A program made the translations under genes and the position numbers. A DNA stretch of 64,000 nucleotides from Phycisphaeraceae bacterium (GTDB lineage Bacteria > Planctomycetota > Phycisphaerae > Phycisphaerales > UBA1924): positions 1-64,000 of the forward strand of contig JACKHA010000008.1 in the NCBI GenBank assembly GCA_020639215.1, written 5' to 3'. The notes beneath the pieces were generated by a model. That model was not told where the DNA came from and did no database searches. It saw nothing but the letters and a program-made list of their open reading frames with translations. The first letter of the stretch is position 1, and each line of letters begins with the position of its first letter. Of this stretch, positions 52,482 through 64,000 are shown in pieces.

Positions 52482-53918
52482 ATGAGCCAGGAATCCACGG
52501 GCGGCGGGATGTGGGGCGGGCGGTTCGGGGAGGCGGGGCACCCGCTGTTCCGGGCGTTCAACGATTCGCTGCGGTTTGATTACCGACTGGCGGGGCACGA
52601 CCTGGCGGGGTCGATCGCGTGGGCCGACGGGCTCCGCGGGGCCGGCGTGCTGACCGACGACGAGTGCGGGCGGCTGATCGACGCGATGAAGGGGCTGATG
52701 CGTGAGGTGGCGGCGGACCCGCGGACACCGCTGGGCGGGGCGGACGAGGACGTGCACTCGTGGATCGAGCGGCGTCTGACCGAGTCGCTGGGGGCGCTGG
52801 GCAAGAAACTGCATACCGGGCGGTCGCGGAACGATGAGGTCGCGACGGCGCTGCGGCTGTGGGTGCGGGACGAGATCGACGCGCGGCTCGGCGAGCTGGT
52901 GGGCCTGCGCCGGGCGCTGGTCGCGTTTGCCAAGCGGGAACTGGACACGCCGCTGGCGGGGTACACGCACCTGCAGCGTGCCCAGCCGATCGTGTGGGGG
53001 CACTGGGCGCTGGCGTACGAGCAGATGCTGTCGCGGGACGCGGAGCGTCTGCGTGATGCGAGGCGGCGGGTCAACGTGTGCCCGCTGGGGTCGGCGGCGC
53101 TGGCGGGGACGACGTTCCGAGTGAATCGGGAGGCGATCGCCGCGGCGCTGGAGTTTGATGGCATTACGGCCAACAGCCTGGACGCGGTGTCGGACCGGGA
53201 CTTCGTGGTCGAGACGCTCGGGGCGCTGGTGCTGTGCGCGCTGCACCTGTCGCGTCTGGGTGAGGACCTGATCGTGTACTCGTCGGGGGAGTTCGGGCTG
53301 GTGGCGATGTCGGATCGGGTCACGAGCGGGTCGAGCCTGATGCCGCAGAAGAAGAACCCGGACGCGTGCGAACTCTTGCGGGGCAAGGCGGGGCGGATCA
53401 TCGGGGCGCACGCGGGGTTGTGCGCGGTGCTGAAGGGGTTGCCGCTGGCGTACAACAAGGACCTGCAGGAGGACAAGGAGGCGTTGTTCGACGCGATGGA
53501 GCAGGCGTCGATGTGCCTGCGGGTGGCGGCGGTCGTGGTCGAGGGGTTGGAGGTCGATCGGGAGGCGTGCCGCGCGGCGGCGGCGGGCGGGTACTCGAAC
53601 GCGACGGAACTGGCGGACTACCTGGTGGGCAAGGGCGTGGCGTTCCGGGAGGCGCACGACATCACGGGTCGGGTGGTTCGCGAGGCGATCCGGCTGGGGG
53701 TGGACCTGGAGCGGATGCCGCTCGAAGCGATGCGGGCGGTGGATGGGCGGATCGGGGAGGACGTGTTCGGGGTGCTGACGATCGAGGCGTGCCTGGCGCG
53801 GCGGGATGTGGCGGGGGGGACGGCGGTGGCGCGGGTGCGGGAGGCGGTTGCGGCGGCGGAGCGGTTGCTTGGGGAGGAGTCGGAGAACGCGGAGGGCGCG
53901 GAGGGGGACGCGGAGTGA
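52482..53918 (+). CDS. argH: Argininosuccinate lyase
   Basis: Last step of arginine synthesis: argininosuccinate to arginine and fumarate. The 478-residue protein has MWGGRFGE, DEDVHSWIERRL, HTGRSRNDEVATALRLW, GYTHLQRAQPIVWGHW and the signature loop GSSLMPQKKNPDACELLRGK with the catalytic serine. The last 12 or so residues (EESENAEGAEGDAE) are encoded by an arm of the 'gcggagggcgcgg' repeat and extend past the usual end. No other arg genes are near. Confidence 0.97.
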   Translation: MSQESTGGGMWGGRFGEAGHPLFRAFNDSLRFDYRLAGHDLAGSIAWADGLRGAGVLTDDECGRLIDAMKGLMREVAADPRTPLGGADEDVHSWIERRLTESLGALGKKLHTGRSRNDEVATALRLWVRDEIDARLGELVGLRRALVAFAKRELDTPLAGYTHLQRAQPIVWGHWALAYEQMLSRDAERLRDARRRVNVCPLGSAALAGTTFRVNREAIAAALEFDGITANSLDAVSDRDFVVETLGALVLCALHLSRLGEDLIVYSSGEFGLVAMSDRVTSGSSLMPQKKNPDACELLRGKAGRIIGAHAGLCAVLKGLPLAYNKDLQEDKEALFDAMEQASMCLRVAAVVVEGLEVDREACRAAAAGGYSNATELADYLVGKGVAFREAHDITGRVVREAIRLGVDLERMPLEAMRAVDGRIGEDVFGVLTIEACLARRDVAGGTAVARVREAVAAAERLLGEESENAEGAEGDAE

Positions 53919-54010
53919 CGCGGAGGGGGATGTGAAAGGCGAGGTTTGGGGCGGGCGTGGCTTGGACGGGGAACGCGAAGGACGCGAGGGGTGCGAGGTG
54001 GGGAGGCGCG
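53880..54010. repeat. 'gcggagggcgcggagg' repeat arms at the argH 3' end
   Basis: Arms at 53880-53930 (overlapping the argH stop) and 53971-54010 (ggggaacgcgaaggacgcga). The second matches 47795 and 48823. Confidence 0.6.
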
Positions 54011-54161
54011 GGCTGGCTGCTTGGCTCGGGGCGGGTGACGGTGACTTGTTCAGGGATTTGGTGGGGATGGCCGACTACCCTTCGGGTACATCATTTGGTG
54101 CCGCGTCTGAGCGGCGAGGACAAGCTTGTGAGGCCGGAACTGGATTGTGCGGGAGGTATCG

Positions 54162-54506
54162 ATGGGCCAGGGACACCCGGAGGGTGATCGCGGGACCGAG
54201 CGGGCGGCCAATGGTGGCGGGGCGGCGGTGGCCGAGCGGGCGCCGGCCAAGAGCCCGCCGCGCTTGGACAAGTTGCCGCCGTACCGGGTGCTGCTGCACA
54301 ACGACGACAAGAACGACATGCTGTTTGTGGTGGGGACGCTGCGCGAGATCGCGGCCCTGGATCGTGACGACGCGGTGCGGGTGATGGTCGAGGCCCACAA
54401 GCGCGGTGTGTCGCTGGTGAAGACGACGCACAAGGAACGGGCCGAGCTGTACGTCGATCAGTTCCGGAGCAAGGGGCTGACGGCGACGTGCGAGCCGGCG
54501 GAGTAG
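54162..54506 (+). CDS. clpS: ATP-dependent Clp protease adaptor ClpS
   Basis: Delivers N-degron proteins to ClpAP. The 114-residue protein has a 35-residue Gly/Ala/Arg-rich lead and then the ClpS core: PPYRVLLHNDDKNDMLFVVGTLREIAALDRDDAVRVMVEAHKRGVSLVKTTHKERAELYVDQFRSKGLTATCEPA. The LHNDD motif and MVEAHKRG are family hallmarks. GGGAGG about 5 nt ahead of the ATG fixes the start. clpA is not in the window. Confidence 0.93.
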   Translation: MGQGHPEGDRGTERAANGGGAAVAERAPAKSPPRLDKLPPYRVLLHNDDKNDMLFVVGTLREIAALDRDDAVRVMVEAHKRGVSLVKTTHKERAELYVDQFRSKGLTATCEPAE

Positions 54507-54647
54507 GGCGGGCGAGCGATACGGGAGCGTCGGGCTTGGTTGTTCGGTGTGCCGATGGAACCAATCCGACCGCGTCCGAGAATCCGCGAAAAAACTGGTG
54601 TTCGCGATGCGATCGACGATCAAGCGGCGAGGCCTTGGGATCCGACG

Positions 54648-54653
54648 TATACT
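54648..54653 (+). promoter_or_regulatory. Strong -10-like box ahead of a possible structured RNA
   Basis: TATACT is among the closest matches to TATAAT noticed in the window. No clear -35 is seen. It lies directly before the left arm of a long stem ending in a T tract. Confidence 0.45.
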
Positions 54654-54657
54654 GTCG

Positions 54658-54748
54658 ATGAAGCCTCGACGAGCGAACGCCGGCTCCATGCCGTGTGTTG
54701 GGGTGGCCTGACTATCCCAGCCTAGCTCGTCAGAGGCTTCATTTTTTC
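54658..54748 (+). ncRNA. Candidate small structured RNA
   Basis: The 5' part ATGAAGCCTCGACGAGC (54658-54674) pairs with GCTCGTCAGAGGCTTCAT (54725-54742) over 17 bp with a single bulge, followed by TTTTTT. TATACT lies 4 nt upstream. Together this looks like a transcript of about 90 nt with its own promoter and terminator. The middle shows no SRP RNA, tmRNA or other motif I know. Alternatives: a clpS terminator with a large apical loop, or a 17-codon leaderless ORF starting at 54658. Confidence 0.4.
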
Positions 54749-55561
54749 CATCGTCAAGGGGTCTCGCGCGCTGTACCACCGGCCGTATGGGCGGGCTCGC
54801 GTGTCATCAAGGTCCATGACGAGGCGGAAAGCGGGCTTGAGCAGTTCAAAGAATCGGTCCTCGCCCGTTTCAAGCAGGCGCTGGAGCGCCCAGAGGTAGA
54901 AGTCAATCGCCTGCAGGCCCGCATCCTGCGAAGGCACCGATGAACCGATGTTTGTTGGTGCCGCGGTGTCAGCGTTCCACGCGGCGTTGAAGTTGCGGCG
55001 GGCTTTGGCGATGGCGGTCTGGAGTGCGGCCTGGCGATCGGACTTGCCCCGTCGGGCGAACGTGATCTCGTTGTGCTCGCCCTGGTGCAAGAGGTTCTTG
55101 AACAGGCGCTTGACAAGATCGTCGTAGCAATCGTCGGCGCGGAGTTTGTCCCCGCGGCGCTGGGCGAGGCGCGCTTCGGCGACCAACTCGGTCTTTCGGC
55201 GGATAGCGACCTGCACCTGTATGCCTAGCGTTGGGAGGAGGCGGAACACCTCGCGTCGCACCTCGGGCAGATCGTTCTTCGCGTGGAAGCAGAAGGCGGT
55301 CTTGCCGCCTTGGGCCTGCATGGAAGGCACGTTTCGAAAGTACGGATCGGCGAGGAGCGACGAGCGAAGCGCGTCGAGCGCCGCTCGCGCGGCTGGTGGA
55401 TCTGGCACCAGCGCAACACCGACCATGAACGTTCTGGAGACGCCGTCCCGGCCCAGCAGCACGGCCCCCCGCTTGTTGAAGAGCGTGAGGTCGCCAGCCT
55501 CGTCGACGAAGTAGTGCCGGGTTCCGGATGGCGGCTTGATTTGACGGTGCTTCGGTTCCGT
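54722..55561 (-). CDS. DUF3800-domain protein without a standard start codon
   Basis: The protein begins TRHYFVDEAGDLTLFN, the DUF3800 signature (an RNase H-like fold with acidic residues), and continues FMVGVALVPDPPAARAALDALR, TAFCFHAKNDLPEVRREVF and SQDAGLQAIDFYLWALQRLL, which is typical of the family. No ATG, GTG or TTG lies between the carB stop and this signature; the next in-frame ATG upstream is 170 nt inside carB. The start shown is the first codon (ACG) after carB. It may be coupled to carB by a non-canonical start, or be 5'-damaged. Base composition is slightly less GC-rich. Confidence 0.7.
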   Translation of the reverse strand, partial: TEPKHRQIKPPSGTRHYFVDEAGDLTLFNKRGAVLLGRDGVSRTFMVGVALVPDPPAARAALDALRSSLLADPYFRNVPSMQAQGGKTAFCFHAKNDLPEVRREVFRLLPTLGIQVQVAIRRKTELVAEARLAQRRGDKLRADDCYDDLVKRLFKNLLHQGEHNEITFARRGKSDRQAALQTAIAKARRNFNAAWNADTAAPTNIGSSVPSQDAGLQAIDFYLWALQRLLETGEDRFFELLKPAFRLVMDLDDTRARPYGRWYSARDPLTMEKMKPLTS

Positions 55562-55562
55562 A

Positions 55563-59420
<3,858 letters not shown>

Positions 59421-59553
59421 GTCGGCTCCGAGGGCGCGAGGAACCGGGCGACCCCGGCGCGGCGCGCGCAAACTCGGTGAGGATACGCCGCCCGCGGAGG
59501 AAAAGCGGGGCGTTGGACGCTTTGCCCTGTCGGTTGGAGGACTGCCTGTACCG

Positions 59554-60777
59554 CTAGATCCCGGCGTTGGTCATGCCGGCCCCGCGTCGGGTCGGGTTGG
59601 GTTCGAGGGTCCGCTCGAGCATGTTCAGCCCGCGGGCGATCGCCAGTTCGAGGTCGGAGCACACGGCCCGGGCGTCGAGCGCCTCGGCCCCCGGCCCGCC
59701 AGCCTCGGCCAGCTGCTTGTATCGCTCGCGCGAGACGCCGCTGAGCACCAGCCGGCGGTCCTCCTTGTGGAGCCGGTGGATCAGGGCGCGGAGCTCGAGC
59801 GCGGCATTGTCGTCGACCTGGGCCGCGTCGTTCAGGTCCAGCACGACCACCCTGGCGGTGGCGGGCACGCGGTCGGCCCAGGCCAGCAGGTTGGGCAGGC
59901 GATGGACGCGGCCCCGGCGGCGCTCCTCCCGGTCGAGCTGGTAGACGGCGATGCCGGGCGGGAGCGCGAGGCCGGCCAGTTCGACCAGGTCCGAGGGCTC
60001 GATCTCGGCGATGGGGACGACCGCGTCCTGGACGATGACCCACAGCAGCAGCAGGACGGGCAGGTACATCGCGTAGCGCGGCGCGACGTGGGCGTGGATC
60101 AGGGCCGCGGTCGCGACGCCGACCGCGAAGGACAGGAAGATCGTGGCGAGGAGCAGCGCGCGCCATGTGGCGGCGGGCACGAGGAGGTTGCCGACCAGGC
60201 GACGCATCTCGGGCGGGGCCGGCTCGCCCTTGTGGTCGCGGACGCCCCAGATAACGTGGACGAGTTCGAGCCCGAGGTCGGTCACCACGCCCGTGACGTG
60301 GGTCGTGCGGACCACGCCCGAGGAGATGCGGGTGATCGTCGCGTTCTGTAGCCCCATGGCCGCCGACCCCACGCTCGCGGCCAGCAGCAGCACCGCGGCA
60401 TCGGTGGCGTGCCCCGCGCGGGTCTGGTCGAGGTCGAGCAGCTGGATCGCCAGCGCGAACACGAGCAGCAGCAGCGCCTCGATGGCCATGGGCAGCACGT
60501 AGATCGACTCCCAGCCGCGGCGCCGCCCCAGTTCGGTGGTGAACCCGGCCCCCATGGCCCCGATCAGGAACGCCAGCACGAGCACGAGCGCGACACCCAC
60601 GCCACCCCACTGCCCGAGCGAGGCGAACCGCCCGATCTCCGATGTCGTGCCCGTGACGTGGGCCACCACGTGCCCGCAGGTGAGCAGAGCGACCATGTTC
60701 GTGTACCCGGCGATCCACGCCAGGGTCACCGAGAGCCTGGCCTGCTGGGCGAGCGAGTGCGCCTGGGCGATGAACAC
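59554..60777 (-). CDS. DUF1275 (YoaK-like) membrane protein fused to a C-terminal STAS domain
   Basis: The 407-residue protein starts at a GTG with AGGAG 6 nt ahead. The first 240 residues fit DUF1275: SVTLAWIAGYTNMVALLTCGHVVAHVTGTTSEIG with further helices (VALVLVLAFLIGAMGAGF, IEALLLLVFALAIQLLDL) and MGLQNATITRISSGVVRTTHVTGVVTDLG. A last helix pair follows, then a STAS-like domain (PATARVVVLDLNDAAQVDDNAALELRALIHRLHKEDRRLVLSGVS). The order resembles SulP transporters, where STAS regulates transport, but on a different membrane family. Transport function is inference. Confidence 0.85.
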   Translation of the reverse strand: MFIAQAHSLAQQARLSVTLAWIAGYTNMVALLTCGHVVAHVTGTTSEIGRFASLGQWGGVGVALVLVLAFLIGAMGAGFTTELGRRRGWESIYVLPMAIEALLLLVFALAIQLLDLDQTRAGHATDAAVLLLAASVGSAAMGLQNATITRISSGVVRTTHVTGVVTDLGLELVHVIWGVRDHKGEPAPPEMRRLVGNLLVPAATWRALLLATIFLSFAVGVATAALIHAHVAPRYAMYLPVLLLLWVIVQDAVVPIAEIEPSDLVELAGLALPPGIAVYQLDREERRRGRVHRLPNLLAWADRVPATARVVVLDLNDAAQVDDNAALELRALIHRLHKEDRRLVLSGVSRERYKQLAEAGGPGAEALDARAVCSDLELAIARGLNMLERTLEPNPTRRGAGMTNAGI

Positions 60778-60942
60778 CGGGGGCTCCTGGCCGCGCTGGG
60801 CGGCGAGCGGGGGGCGACTATCGAAGGTCGGCGTTCGGCGGCGACGCCATGAACGCGCGCCCCATCGTTGGCGGGCCGAACACGCTGCGGCGGCTCTGGC
60901 GTTCCCGCCCGGGCGCGGCGATCCCGGCCGGTCCGGCTGGGG

Positions 60943-61239
60943 CTACAACCGCACCCCCAGGGCCGCCCGGGCCGCTTCGGGCGTGACACCTTCAACCGCC
61001 ACCGTCTTTTCGGGGCTGGTCTGCCCGGCGACGACGGTCACGGCGGAGGCCCGGACCCCGAGCGACCCGGCGATCAGGGCGCAGATCGCCCTGTTGGCCT
61101 TGCCCCCCTCGGGCGGGGCGGCGACGCGGACCTTCAGGCGATCGCCCAGCACGCCGGCGATCTGATCGCGCGACGCGCCGGGCACGGCCTTGATGTGGAG
61201 GCGGACGCCGCCGCCTGGGTCTTGTTCGATGGGCGCCAC
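60943..61239 (-). CDS. DUF167/YggU-family protein
   Basis: The 98-residue protein starts at GTG 61239 (3 nt after the glycosyltransferase stop). It has the conserved core VRLHIKAVPGASRDQIAGVLGDRLKVRVAAPPEGGKANRAICALIAGSLG, with the GKAN motif of the family, and ends GVTPEAARAALGVRL. Widely conserved small protein of unknown function; co-transcribed with the upstream glycosyltransferase. Confidence 0.92.
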   Translation of the reverse strand: MAPIEQDPGGGVRLHIKAVPGASRDQIAGVLGDRLKVRVAAPPEGGKANRAICALIAGSLGVRASAVTVVAGQTSPEKTVAVEGVTPEAARAALGVRL

Positions 61240-61242
61240 CGC

Positions 61243-62055
61243 TCAGCGGCTCCAGAGGTTGTACTTGGCGATGCACCACAGCGCCCGCACGCCGTCGCGC
61301 CAGCCGATCTTCTTGCCTTCCTCGTAGGTCCGCCCGGCGTAGGAGACGGCGACCTCGTAGATGCGGGCCCGCCGGCTCGCGGGCGGATGCGGCGTGTTCT
61401 GTCCCCCACCGCTGCCGGTCGGCTCCGGTCCGGCACCCAGCCGCATCTTCGCCAGGCGTGCCACGATCTCCGGCTCGATCCCGAACCGGTTCTCGCGGAT
61501 CGACAGGCGGGTCGCCACCTCGCGGGTGAACGCCTTCGAGCAGCATTCGATGTCGGTCAGGTTCAGGTTCGTGAGCATGTTCGAGAACCGCGTGATCTGG
61601 GCGTTGGCCACCGCGTGCCAGAAGTACAGCACGCGGTGCGACAGGCCCAGGAATCGCGAGCCGATCACCGCGTCGGCCTTGCCATCGAGGATCGGCTGCA
61701 GGACCGCCTGGTGGTCGGAAGGGTCGTACTCGAGATCGGCGTCCTGGATCAGGAACAGGTCGGTGCCGCGCGGGTCCCCCACCGCCGATGAGCGGGCGGT
61801 TTCAAGGGCGGTGCGGATGGCCGCGCCTTTGCCCTGGTTGTTCTCGTGGAGGACCGCGATGATGTCGTCGTCCTGGGCGAGGCCACTGACCACGTCGGCG
61901 GTGCCGTCGGTCGAGCCGTCGTCGACGATGACAAGCACGCGCCGGCACGCGGTGCCGTCGGGCAGCAACGGCGGGGGCGTGGCCCGCACGCGCGCAACCA
62001 GGCGCGGCAGCAGGTCGCATTCGTTGTAGGCCGGGATGAGGATCGCCAGGAGCAC
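61243..62055 (-). CDS. Family 2 glycosyltransferase (DPM/polyprenyl-phosphate type)
   Basis: The 270-residue GT-A fold protein shows LLAILIPAYNECDLLPRLV, VLVIVDDGSTDGTADVV, NNQGKGAAIRTALETA, and the catalytic DxD-like IQDADLEYDP, then SRFLGLSHRVLYFWH. A C-terminal part EEGKKIGWRDGVRALWCIAKY fits dolichol-phosphate-mannose-synthase-like enzymes. No ATG is available; GTG 62055 lies 5 nt after TAACCT, so the start looks leaderless. A Gly-rich insert (EPTGSGGGQNTPHPPASRR) lies before RIYEVAVSY. Confidence 0.9.
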   Translation of the reverse strand: MLLAILIPAYNECDLLPRLVARVRATPPPLLPDGTACRRVLVIVDDGSTDGTADVVSGLAQDDDIIAVLHENNQGKGAAIRTALETARSSAVGDPRGTDLFLIQDADLEYDPSDHQAVLQPILDGKADAVIGSRFLGLSHRVLYFWHAVANAQITRFSNMLTNLNLTDIECCSKAFTREVATRLSIRENRFGIEPEIVARLAKMRLGAGPEPTGSGGGQNTPHPPASRRARIYEVAVSYAGRTYEEGKKIGWRDGVRALWCIAKYNLWSR

Positions 62056-62060
62056 CGGAG

Positions 62061-62066
62061 AGGTTA
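62061..62066 (-). promoter_or_regulatory. Putative -10 box of the glycosyltransferase gene, leaderless GTG start
   Basis: TAACCT on the minus strand ends 5 nt before the GTG. A GC palindrome (CGCGCGGC/GCCGCGCG) lies just upstream at 62070-62090. Confidence 0.45.
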
Positions 62067-62250
62067 TTCGCGCGCGGCTTGCCGCGCGCGACGCGCCGCG
62101 GCTAGCCCTTGCCAGGTGCCCCTGGTCGGCGAGGCGCGCCGATTGGGCCTTGACACGCCCCCCGTCGGCGCGGCAGACTGGTTCAGGAATCGCTTCCCAG
62201 GGGGCGGCGTGCCCCCGCACACCCCGATCTGGGGCATCGAGGGGATCGCC

Positions 62251-63495
62251 ATGAACAACAGTGTTCTCGACCGGTTCGGAACGCTCGCGCTCGCTGGAGC
62301 TGCGACGACCCTGCTTGCTTCCGCCGCGCTCGCCCAGCCCCGATTCGTGATCCAGGAACTCGCCCCGCTCTCGGGCAACACCGGATCGGCAGCGTCGCTC
62401 GGGCTCAACGACGTGGGCGACGCCGTCGGACGCTCGACCGCGCCGACGCTGACGGCGGCGGCGGCGGGGCAGCGCCCCGTGCTGTGGCTGCGATCCAACA
62501 CCTTCGCCTCGCCCCTGCCGCGCGACTTGCTGCCCAACCTGCCCGGCTTCGGGACGGCCAACGACCGGAACAACGTCGGGACCTCCGTCGGCACGTTCCG
62601 CGGCGGCAACTCGAACGCTTGGCTCGGGTTCGTCGTCGCCGGGCCCAGCGCGATCGCGCCCGCGGCCACGTTCATCCAGCCGCTGCCCGGCGGGACGACG
62701 ACCGCCGCCATCGCCGTCAACGACTCGAACTGGGTCGTCGGCTCGTCGAACCTCGCCTTCACGGGCGCGGTCGCGCCCGCGACGCACGCCATCCTGTGGC
62801 GCCAGGGCCAGACACAGGACCTGGGCACGCTCGGCGGGCGCAACAGCGAGGCCCGGGATGTCTCCACCGACGGCTCGATCGTCGGCGTCAGCGACCTGCC
62901 CCCGAGCACGGCCAACGCCCGCACCATCCGGCGTGCGTTCATCGTGCCCGGGCCGAACTATCCGATGGCCGAGCTCTCGGCCCTCGCCCCGTCGCTGAGC
63001 AGCGCGGCCAACGCGATCAGCGACACCGCGATCATCGTGGGCTCGTCCGAAACGCTCTCGGCCGCCATCTCGCTGATCGGGCCGCGCCCGACACGCGCGG
63101 TTCTGTGGACGCCGGCGTCGCTCTCGATCATCAACCTCGGCACGCTGCGGAACGCGGACATGTCGAGCGAGGCGCTTGGTGTCAACGACGAGGGCTGGGT
63201 CGTCGGATGGTCGGGCACGCCCACGACGGCGCTGGCGCCGAGCACGGGCCCGAACCCGACCTCGCCGCGCTACGGAACGCGCGCGTTCCTCTGGATCGAG
63301 GGGACGATGCACGACCTGACCAGCCTCATCCCGCCCAACTCCGGCTGGGTGTTGCACGCGGCGTCGGACGTCAACGAGCACGGCCAGATCGTCGGCTGGG
63401 GCAGCCGTCTCTCGACCAGCGTGACCGCGGCGGGCCAGGTGCGGGCGTTCATCCTGACGCCCGCGCCGCTGGACGCGGACAGCGAGACGCCGTGA
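62251..63495 (+). CDS. Exported HAF-repeat/DUF3466-like protein
   Basis: The 414-residue protein has a signal peptide (LALAGAATTLLASAALAQP) and repeated beta-propeller-like units with the pattern (A/L)xxVNDxGxVVG(x)S and TQDLGTLGGRNSEARDVSTDG, AVNDSNWVVGSS, LGVNDEGWVVGWS, DVNEHGQIVGWG. These match extracellular HAF repeats common in Planctomycetes and other environmental bacteria; no enzymatic motif is seen. The C-terminus lacks the Arg-rich sorting tail of its siblings in this window. Confidence 0.85.
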   Translation: MNNSVLDRFGTLALAGAATTLLASAALAQPRFVIQELAPLSGNTGSAASLGLNDVGDAVGRSTAPTLTAAAAGQRPVLWLRSNTFASPLPRDLLPNLPGFGTANDRNNVGTSVGTFRGGNSNAWLGFVVAGPSAIAPAATFIQPLPGGTTTAAIAVNDSNWVVGSSNLAFTGAVAPATHAILWRQGQTQDLGTLGGRNSEARDVSTDGSIVGVSDLPPSTANARTIRRAFIVPGPNYPMAELSALAPSLSSAANAISDTAIIVGSSETLSAAISLIGPRPTRAVLWTPASLSIINLGTLRNADMSSEALGVNDEGWVVGWSGTPTTALAPSTGPNPTSPRYGTRAFLWIEGTMHDLTSLIPPNSGWVLHAASDVNEHGQIVGWGSRLSTSVTAAGQVRAFILTPAPLDADSETP

Positions 63496-63537
63496 GCGTG
63501 TCTTTACATCGACGAGATTGAGGAGGGAATCCCGGCG

Positions 63538-63775
63538 TGTGGCATGCCCGTGGCTTTGCACGGGCATGTCCGATGTACCAGGCGTCAAGGCCACCCGGCA
63601 TGCTTGATCAAAGCAGCAAGCATGCCACACGTCGGACGCTGCCCATCCACAGTGAACGCCAATCGTGTGGCATGCCTGTGGCTATGCACAGGCATGCCCG
63701 ATGCACCGGGCGTCCGGGCAAACCGGCATGCTTGCTCAGAGCAGCAAGCATGCCACACGTCGGACGCTGCCGGTG
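63538..63775. repeat. Two tandem REP-like double-hairpin units
   Basis: Units at 63538-63644 and 63669-63775 each contain hairpin 1 (GGCATGCC...GGGCATG type) and hairpin 2 (GGCATGCTTG...GCAAGCATGCC) bounded by GTGTGGCATGC and GCATGCCACAC, followed by GTCGGACGCTGCC. The organisation resembles the paired REPs (BIMEs) of enterobacteria. They separate convergent genes. Confidence 0.9.
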
Positions 63776-63788
63776 GGACCCGCGGGCC

Positions 63789-64000
<212 letters not shown>

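Noticed and set aside
54658..54748. Identification of the candidate RNA as the SRP RNA
   Set aside because: It lacks the conserved GGAAGCA-type loop sequence and the symmetric internal loop of 4.5S RNA.

Overview
The window is a high-GC chromosomal segment, almost certainly from a planctomycete of the class Phycisphaerae. The exported proteins are the main reason: several end in a Phycisphaerales-style sorting tail (Pro-Ala-Pro, a short hydrophobic stretch, then a run of Arg), and one carries a GC-type dockerin. The GroEL, BamA and NADH dehydrogenase subunits fit a Gram-negative-type cell with an outer membrane. No rRNA or tRNA gene was found.

Layout. 1-6 kb: ligA (cut by the left edge), a PLP aminotransferase and four tandem paralogous exported proteins, with five genes joined by 4-nt stop/start overlaps. 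6-19 kb: ychF, a YhaM-type HD exoribonuclease, apbE, a formylglycine-generating-enzyme homologue, a ParA ATPase fused to a glycogen-binding domain plus a partner, rsfS-aroB, hbd, nuoB, ridA-like, HIT. 19-26 kb: mutL, a DUF6265 lipocalin-like exported protein, NTF2-like, VOC and GNAT proteins, a PepSY membrane protein, and an AT-richer patch with a HEPN-type protein and a REP-associated tyrosine transposase (RAYT). 27-37 kb: groES, two small genes and groEL; a receiver-like protein; bamA; lepB; a two-helix/RCK channel-like protein. 37-43 kb: exported proteins (PEP-CTERM type, GH13 amylase, a broken dockerin protein). 43-49 kb: an orphan phage-like module (terminase large subunit, a small protein, a COG2401 ATPase-GNAT fusion, an HTH protein) divergent from an S24/LexA-type repressor. 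49-64 kb: CMD, sulfotransferase, DegT aminotransferase, argH, clpS, DUF3800, carB, DUF1275-STAS, DUF167, GT2 glycosyltransferase, a HAF-repeat protein, and the end of murA.

Two window-wide patterns stand out. First, many families of palindromic dispersed repeats fill intergenic gaps and also sit in frame inside protein genes, with three separate copies inside carB and others in ligA, the terminase and the ATPase-GNAT gene. The window also encodes a RAYT, the enzyme class that mobilises REP palindromes. Second, at least thirteen genes have a -10-like hexamer (TACCAT, TACGAT, TAACCT and similar) only 5-8 nt before the start codon, which suggests widespread leaderless transcripts. These two patterns, the orphan terminase module and a possible structured RNA beside clpS are the best candidates for undescribed biology.
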